Below, piece by piece: positions 56,813 through 64,000 of a DNA stretch of 64,000 nucleotides. The DNA lies in contig NC_071354.1 of assembly GCF_943734655.1 (NCBI RefSeq), forward strand, positions 155,703,142 through 155,767,141, read 5' to 3'. The stretch comes from Sabethes cyaneus (Eukaryota; Arthropoda; Insecta; Diptera; Culicidae). The notes beneath the pieces are model-generated. The model saw only the letters and a program-made list of their open reading frames with translations. It did no database searches and was not told where the DNA came from. The first letter of the stretch is position 1; each line of letters opens with the position of its first letter. A program made the translations under genes and the position numbers.

Positions 56813-58972
56813 CTAAGACAAAGCCTGTTGAACAAAATTTCTCCATGTAACTCGGTTGAGGGCTACCGCTCTCCAATTCCTCGGACACCGAGTACTCTCC
56901 GCCAGATCTCGCTCCACCTGGTCTAACCATCTTGCTCGCTGCGCTCCTGGTCGTCTTGTTCCTACCGGATTTGAGGCGAACACCATCTTTGCAGGGTAGT
57001 TGTTCGGCATTCTTGCAACATGCCCTGCCCATCGTATCCGTCCAGCTTTAGCTACCTTCTGGATACTGGGTTCGCCATAGAGCTGTGCGAGTTCATGGTT
57101 CATCCTCCGCCTCCATACTCCGTTCTCCTGTACGCCACCGAAGATCGTTCTTAGCACTCGTCGTTCGAAGACTCCGAGCACTCGCAGGTCCTCCTCGAGC
57201 ATTGTCCATGTTTCATGCCCGTAGAGAACAACTGGTCTAATAAGCGTCTTGTACAGGGTGCACTTTGTACGGGGACTTAGTCTGCTCGACCGCAATTACT
57301 TGTGGAGCCCATAGTAAGCACGACTTCCGCTGATAATACGCCTCCGAATCTCACGGCTGGTATCATTGTCCGCCGTTACCAGTGAGCCAAGGTAGACAAA
57401 TTCATCGACTACCTAAAACTCATCGCCGTCGATCAATATACTACTGCCCAAGCGATGTCGTTCGGCCTCGGTTCCGCTGGCCAGCATGTACTTTGTTTTA
57501 GACGTATTTACCTTTAACCCAATCTTTTCTGCTTCGCGCTTTAGTCTGGTGTACTGTTCAGGCACCGCCTCAGATGTTCTGCCGATAATATCCATGTCAT
57601 CGGCAAAGCAGACGAATTGACTAGATTTGTTGAATATCGTGCCCCGCGTGTTGATATCCGCTCGGTTCATAACACCTTGTAGCGCTATACTGAACAGCAG
57701 GCATGAAAGACTATCACGTTGACGAAGCCCTCTTTGTGATTCGAATGAACTTGACAGTCCACCCGAAATCCGAACACAGCACTGTGTACCATCCATCGTA
57801 GATTCAATCAGTTTGATGAGCTTCCTGGGGAAGCTGTTCTCGTCCATGATTTTCCATAGCCCTTTTCGGTCGATGGTATCATATGCGGCTTTGAAGTCAA
57901 CGAATAAATGTTGCGTAAATAAATCGGCCCTTGATTCTCAATCTGCACATTCGAGGATTGATTGGCCACCGCCCAATCACCCGTTTCCGCATCTCGCCCA
58001 TCACTATGAAAGCTGTACCCAGCTCGTGTGTGTTGCCGCAGCTCTGGTAGATGATATGTCCATCTCTGAACGTACGTACCGTTGAGCTCTTCCAGCACAC
58101 CTCCTGCAGCGCTACGACGTCGAACTTGCGGCTCTTCAATACGTCGGAGAGCACTCGAGTGCTCCCTTGGAAGTTGAGAGATCGGCAGTTCCACGTCCCG
58201 AGTTTCCAATCCATAGTCCTTTTTCGTCGCGTGGGTCTATTCCGATTGTTCCAGTAAGAATTTATTTGTTCTTCATTCCGTGCTTTAGTATTTTTCGTGG
58301 TGACGGCTTGCAAAGCCTGCTACACCAACCCCCTGTTTCGCCGGAGGGCCAACGAAGCTCGAAAGAGCCCTCCTTTCCTGTCAGCAGACGACCTTGGCTT
58401 CCACCGGGGTTGCCCAGTAAACCATTTGGTTTGTATATCTCGATTGCAACTGAGGTATACGAAATCATATCTGAACGAAAAAGTTATATTTAACGCCATA
58501 TAAGAACATGTATGTACCAAAGTGGAGGCGATATACGTGCGAAAATTTTGACAACTATTTGTAATTCTATTTTGCGCAGTTTTTATAACACGCAACTAAA
58601 TGCTCCTGAATATATGATATAGATATAATCAAATATTGCAATTGTCTATCCTGCTTTATAATTCACAGTCATGAATTGTATATGAAGACACGCACGACTG
58701 CAAAACAACTTATCGTTCACTACGATTTGACATACTCTAATCATTATACAATTCCAATGTGAAATTGACATGAAAACGATTTAATGTGAACTTTCTATTA
58801 CGATTTTGTGTTATCTGGGTGGTTACCCGATCTCCACCAAAGTTGCTCGTATCCCGGCTGGTACCACGAGGAGGTAGGAATAGGAGTTGCTGAATAAGAG
58901 GCTATGAACCACTGTAGGGTCTATTTTATGCCTACACGTGCACAAGGCACCGAAGGTACGCATTATTCAGCC
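56813..58972 (-). pseudogene. Family A LINE copy with deleted middle and nested MITE
   Basis: On the - strand: 5' leader (58972-58218, interrupted by a MITE at 58819-58413), endonuclease start (MDWKLGTWNCRS from 58212 to about 57908), then a direct jump into RT block A (FVDFKAAYDTID) at about 57900. After that come FADDMDIIG, a stop at the VVDEF motif (57413), and the C-terminal frame 57295-56813 ending FVQQALS. The jump deletes most of the endonuclease, the linker and the front of the RT. It is very similar to 12259-15943. Confidence 0.8.
58413..58819. mobile_element. 407-bp MITE with 2-bp TG duplication, nested in LINE leader
   Basis: The ends are inverted repeats CCCAGTAAAC and CCCAGATAACACA. 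The uninterrupted leader at 15790-15800 reads across the site once 58413-58819 and one TG (58411-58412 or 58820-58821) are removed. The interior is AT-rich and non-coding. Its ends and duplication length resemble the MITE at 13700-14103. Confidence 0.65.
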
Positions 58973-59220
58973 TGGTATCGATGGTATCATTGAAGTCAAT
59001 GAAAAAATGGTGCGTGGGAACTCTGTATTCATGGCCCTTTTGAAGGATCTGCCGTAGTGTAATTATTCGATGTGTTGTAGACCGACCTTCGACGAAGCCG
59101 GTTGATAAGTTCCCACAGTCCAACTTGGCACCATTTTGGTAGGTCGGGAAGATACCCCTATCTTTCCACTCATCCGGGAACTGTTCCGTATCTCAAACTC
59201 TAACAATTAGCAAGTGCATA
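58973..59220 (-). pseudogene. Family A LINE fragment (front of RT)
   Basis: The - strand matches 13340-13690 with deletions: TGFVEGRSTTHRIITLRQILQKG is legible (59115-59050), then HRVPTHHF-like sequence and a decayed block A. No long frame survives. Confidence 0.7.
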
Positions 59221-62200
59221 CAAAGTCGTCAAAAGCACCTTCCCTGTGCGTATCCAGGAGGGTACAACCATTTAATCTTACGGGAAGACACGCTGGAACA
59301 CCATGGACAATGGAGATTCCTTAAATGACGAAGGCGGATGGTATCAGTGCGTACTGCTTTAAACTCCAACCGAGGAATGGTAACATATTGAACAAACGAC
59401 CGTTTCGTTTCCACCCGCTTCTGTCGTCTTGGGCGCGTCTTAGGTATGTGTTCTTTGCTTGCACACTGCTTAACGTGTGTATTTATAAAGGCCTGCGTAA
59501 CTCCTGGTTTCGGTAAGCCTCCTGATATCTACACGAGTCCAGAACAAGACAGACATGTTTCGCTCGATCGCAGGACATGACTGCAACCGTCATACACTAG
59601 AACGAAACCGTCAATACCACGATTGTTTATCATAGTGTACAAATGCACATTTTTTCTGTTTTCGGCTTCGAACGGTGTCTTTCACGCAGCGTACCTACTA
59701 ATTCTCTCGCGGTCGATACAATGACACCATGAATATTACTGCACAGCTCATTCATACCTTCTGCTTGTTCCCTTGTTGTCCTGCCAACCGCTTTTCTAAG
59801 TGTTACAACACCGACAGGTTTCAACTAGTGGATATTGAAATGCATTGTCATATTCGTGCAAAATTCAACAATGTTCAGTAATCTTGTGGAGAATGCAGTT
59901 GAGGTATGGTACGAAAACTATCTTCTAACAACTGGACGGAAGCATTCCTTCTTCCCAAAGTGGGCGTTTGCATTTCTGAAGATGATTTTTCACGATAACA
60001 CTATTTTAAATTTCGTTAAATAAATAACTCAAACTCAAACAAAAAGTTAGTGATGAACTGACAAAAAAGTTCTTTGAAATTTGAAAATTTTCCTGGTAAT
60101 TGAAAAGCATTGTGAAACAGTGATATGTCACTACAAACATTTGTGAATGCATGCTACATTTTTACATCTTTTGTATTTGGCATAACTAAACGCTGTTTCC
60201 CTTCTCAAGAGCTATATCAGTGTGCATATCATTCAATAAATAATTTTTTTCCGTATTAAATATTAGTTGCTTACTCTATTTTGTCATCTTTGTAGGTCTT
60301 TTGTTTAGAAGATGCATCGATTAGGAATTAAAACCTTCGGTAATCGACATGACTTATGTAGAAATAATCAAAAGGCTTTTGGTGCCAATTAATTTTACAT
60401 CATTATTGTCGTAAAATAAACGCTTACACTTGACGTAAAGTACAGTGTCAGTTCACACACAAAAACTGTACGTTTATAAAGTGGAAATGCAATCTATTTG
60501 CTAGCGCATTACTGGCGATCAATACTTAAAAATGTGCAAGTTACAAACGTTTTAAAAGGAACCTGATATCAGTTGATATGCAATTAAATGTCAATCGTTT
60601 AATGTCGGACTAATGATAGTTTTTGAATGAATTTCAAGTAACCTAGTATAAATAACATTTAAATTATAAATAAAATGTTCCTGCATTGTGGTCAATCAAA
60701 AAACAAATTTCTGTCGAATTGCAACAGAACTGACGTTAGACACCTGACTGACGCGTAACATACTTACTGGAGATTGGCATAACTATTTACTGGTCAACAA
60801 TTATAACTATTATATACAGCTGCTACTCTAACTGTGATAAAACTGATGGCTGAGTAAACTAAAAAGTTACTCATTTTTTCCGCTTATCCTAATCCGATCG
60901 CGTTTGTGCTTTTATTAAATTGGACTAAATGATCACCGAGTTTATAGAATGTAACTTACACCGCAGCATGTCTCTATTTTCGAATTTGTGTTGTCTCGTA
61001 TCATATTTTAGTGCGCCGTTTAAAATAAAGTTTACCTATAATGTGAAACTTTAAAATATTTGCCATTAAACATTCTGACACTGGTGACAATCTAAAACAT
61101 GTTTTTCTAATTCTTGTACTTTTGCATAATTTAGCATGCGTGTTGCAAATAAGTTGTGTAGGTGCGAGTTTTTGATGCCAAAAGGTCAAAGAAATTCATG
61201 AAATTTTTTACGTGAGTATTTAATGGACTTATGAACGAAAACAGTATTTCAAAATTCAAGCTCTCGCATTCTCTCGTGGCGAATCGTAGAACACGGAATT
61301 TTTAATAAAAATGCAATCAAATTTGAATTTGAATACGTTTCTTGCGAAATTTTCCATGGCGATGGAAAACTCCGAAGAAAAACTGAAAAAGCTACGTTTT
61401 TAATCATGGTAAATTTTTCGAATTTTGCAATTCATAATCTTTTAGTGAAAAAAAACAAGCTTCCAAGAATAAAGATTTTGTATAAAAATATATCTTCATT
61501 TTGTAATCAATCCAGAAAAAATATGATTTGGGAATAGTTTCTTACAAAATTTTCTGTGGTGACGAGAAATCCCCAAGAACAGTAGAAAATGCAAGGTGGA
61601 ATACTTTTAAAATGTTAATCTTACTTATCAATTTTAATCTCTCAATCTTTGAATCTTAAACAGTAGTTTTTCAACGTTCAACCATAGTTTTCAAAATTTG
61701 CCGTGAAACCGCAGCCGTGAAAATTTTTGTAAAAACCTTTTTAAGATATATTTTCTGGATTACTGAGAAAATTTGGTTCCATCTTCAACAAGTTTAGGAG
61801 TTATGGATATTCGAAATAAGTAATAACCGAGAAAATCAAAAAATCCTTTGGAGTTTTCTAGACAAATTGAATTTTGCAATATTGTTATCGTTCCTAAGTC
61901 TTCAACTGTGAGTGTATACAATTTCATGACATTTGAGACCCTTCAGCTCAATCCTGTACGATAATTTTGCAAAAAATGCCCGAGTGTGTCGCAAAATTAG
62001 AAAATCCCAAGATAGCACAAAAACGAATCATTTTTTTTTATTTTACTCTCGCTCATTCAGTTGTCTTGCGAATACGTAAACCTAGATATCGTTCGATAGC
62101 AGACCCATCGAATCGCACTCCTTAGTCGGCCGCTGATCCATGAGCAAAGACCTCCAGCAGTAACCACCAGGGAGCACCAATATTTCAAATGATCAGTATA

Positions 62201-63059
62201 TCCGTAGGTTAAGGTTCATTGTAGAATGTCATATTGTATTTAGCACACGTTTTTCACTGTAAAAATCCTACTCATATCTAAACATAACAAACAATGCGAA
62301 CAATGGAAGTGAGATTAAGCAAAAGCGTTAGACACACATTGATGAAGTGACAATTGCATAACAAGATGGATGCTAATCCTATCTGAGTAGTAAGCTGGGA
62401 TGTAAAAAGTGGCATACATTTTTTTATATTTTAATATTTTATCTTGTGAGCCTTTCCTAACTATCAAGTAGATGCAAATGGAAATTTTAACGGTAGAAAC
62501 CGGTAATGATCATAAACTGATTTAAGTTTACATCAGTTAAATTACAAGAAATTTTAATTTCTTAACAAAGGCAAATATTTTGAACCGGATCATTAGCAAC
62601 CATAAAATATCCAAGTACAAATAAACCTACTGCTCATTATTGAATACAACAATTATTCCACTAAATTGCAAACAATAACCCGAGATTCAAAGATTGATTG
62701 ACGTCGAATACATACCCGCTTATAGGACAAAAAATCACTGGTAGTTACCATGCAGCATGCTTCAACCTTAGTTACGTTGCCACAGATTATTCCTAAAGCT
62801 TATAACGAAAATAATGGAACTAACGTGCAAAACAGAAAAATAAAACAACCACAACATACGCCGGACACAAGACACACATATAAATAAAGTTATTAGTTAA
62901 GGAACTTTTCCTATGATTAAAATAATAAAAATGTGCACAATTGTTTCCTTCAACTGATAAAAAATGCTACACATGCACAAACTATGAAGTTAATGAATGC
63001 AATCATAAGATGGTATCGAAATAAGCAAATTGCATGAGATTTTTGTTTTGAAAAGGATA
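59221..63059. other. AT-rich stretch downstream of NAA60, no recognised gene
   Basis: No protein family was recognised in the short open frames. Two related ~60-bp segments about 200 bp apart (61331-61390 and 61532-61590) share GAATANGTTTCTT and AAATTTTC words, suggesting an old tandem duplication. The NAA60 3' UTR should occupy the right end on the - strand. Confidence 0.4.
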
Positions 63060-64000
63060 TTATAACGTCCACGGTGAGTGTCCTCCGTTGATGTAGGACA
63101 CGTAGGTGAAACCATCTTTGCATTTCCCCCGAATCGAGTAGTAGTAAGGCAGAAACGAGTGTAGTATGAATCTGTATGGTTCGATTGAATTATTATAAGA
63201 AATCGTCAACTGTCCATTTACTAATTGTGCTTCAAACTTACCCTCTTCGTTCGTAAAAGAGTATGGCGGTTTGATTCGTCGTAAGAACATGGAGGAATAT
63301 TGCCTTCACATTATGCCGCTCGGCAGTCGTCAAATGATTTATGAGAGAGTCCAACAACAGTGATCCTATACCATTCTGGCGGTACTTACGATGCACACCG
63401 AGAGAAAGAATATAACCAATTTCCGCCTCGCGGCCCATCGACTCCGACAATATACCGCGATCCTGAAATAGTAGTTAGCAACATATTTTATTTGTCTTTA
63501 CAAAATAGTTTAATTTCTCAGTCTTACATTTTAAAGTTTACCCACAGCCATACACACCAGCGTATACACAAATAAAGTCAATTAAAGCTCGGGTCGCAGA
63601 AACGTAAGTTGATATTTTTTTAAATCGGTCAGGTTTACACATCAACATCTTTTTTTGGCTTATTCCGATCAATTTAATAACAGTCACTCACTCACTTACT
63701 ACTACTTACCTCTTTATTCAGCTTAGAGTAGAGCTTAATCTCCGCCACTATCAAGCCGATAATTGTAAAATTGTACACCGCGGCCAACGCAAAGAATCGG
63801 GTACTGGATGTAATGTCTTCATACCACGACAACGGATAGTCGATCGGGAACCAGTCCTGGCAGAGGGTTCGCACCTCCTCCAAATCATCCGGGCAGAGAA
63901 ACCGCAGCTGAACGTCATTCACTGAACACAAGGGAACCGATTTGGCCTTTAGTTGGTCCTCCGTTTTTGTTGGCCCTAGGTGATTGTGGTGATACCTAGC
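63060..64000 (-). CDS. Naa60: N-alpha-acetyltransferase 60 (NAA60), 5' end beyond window
   Basis: Coding exons on the - strand: 64000-63710 (continuing past the edge), 63462-63242 and 63171-63060. GT-AG introns of 247 and 70 bp join in frame (phases 0 and 2), giving 207 residues so far. It is a GNAT-fold acetyltransferase. Visible motifs: QLRFLCPDDLEEV, DWFPIDYPLSWYEDITS, ALAAVYNFTIIGLIVAEIK, the acetyl-CoA-binding RQNGIGSLLL (Q/R-x-x-G-x-G/A), AIFLHVLTTNQTA, LPYYYSIRGKCKDGFTYVSYINGGHSPWT. NAA60 acetylates N-termini of transmembrane proteins from the Golgi face. No ATG lies in the open part before the edge, so the start is outside. The protein stops right after WTL, whereas the human protein continues about 60 residues with membrane-binding helices. 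Confidence 0.92.

Noticed and set aside
61331..62170. A further 3' exon for NAA60 in the downstream region
   Set aside because: Reverse-strand reading of the more GC-rich segment at 62090-62170 gave no similarity to the family's C-terminal helices.
1..64000. CRISPR array, prokaryotic operon or phage features
   Set aside because: Spliced genes, LTR and LINE elements show an animal genome; no regularly spaced identical repeats were seen.

Overview
The window looks like a dipteran genome, most likely a culicine mosquito. Three spliced host genes have insect-style short GT-AG introns, one host intron is about 21 kb, and a large share of the sequence is nested, mostly decayed transposable elements. 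I name no species, because nothing in the sequence fixes one.

Host genes. (1) A tubulin polymerisation-promoting protein (TPPP/p25-alpha) gene on the + strand, coding exons 18519-18815, 18940-19125 and 19188-19370. (2) A cueball-like type I membrane protein (signal peptide, YWTD/LDLR-B repeats, EGF repeats, one transmembrane segment) on the - strand. Its last three coding exons lie at 29378-31772, and its signal-peptide exon lies about 21 kb upstream at 53025-53088. The two halves join in frame. (3) The 3' part of an N-alpha-acetyltransferase 60 (NAA60) gene on the - strand, exons 63060-63171, 63242-63462 and 63710-64000, running off the right edge.

Mobile DNA. Two families of APE-endonuclease/reverse-transcriptase LINEs dominate. 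Family A (RTE-like) has about ten copies or fragments, almost all on the - strand, the best being 12259-15943. Family B has a broken near full-length copy at 21431-24620 and a copy at 47911-50818 with an uninterrupted 968-codon frame and a 13-bp target duplication. Both families appear to share a 5' leader segment. A BEL/Pao retrotransposon (37509-43402) has 267-bp LTRs that read as identical, a 5-bp duplication and an intact 1770-residue Gag-Pol, so it is probably young. Smaller elements include a nearly perfect 1.03-kb palindrome flanked by TTAA, a hAT-type MITE, Tc1/mariner-type MITEs, a mariner transposase relic, a Ty3/gypsy relic, and two ~400-bp MITEs with related ends and 2-bp non-TA duplications, each nested in a family A LINE.

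Layout: 1-3.3 kb no recognised gene; 3.3-16.2 kb nested LINE and MITE block; 16.2-20.0 kb TPPP and flanks; 20.0-27.0 kb second LINE/foldback block; 29.4-53.1 kb cueball with its transposon-laden first intron; 54.7-59.2 kb third LINE block; 59.2-63.0 kb AT-rich, no recognised gene; 63.06-64 kb NAA60. The three host genes are not an operon and show no functional link beyond proximity.
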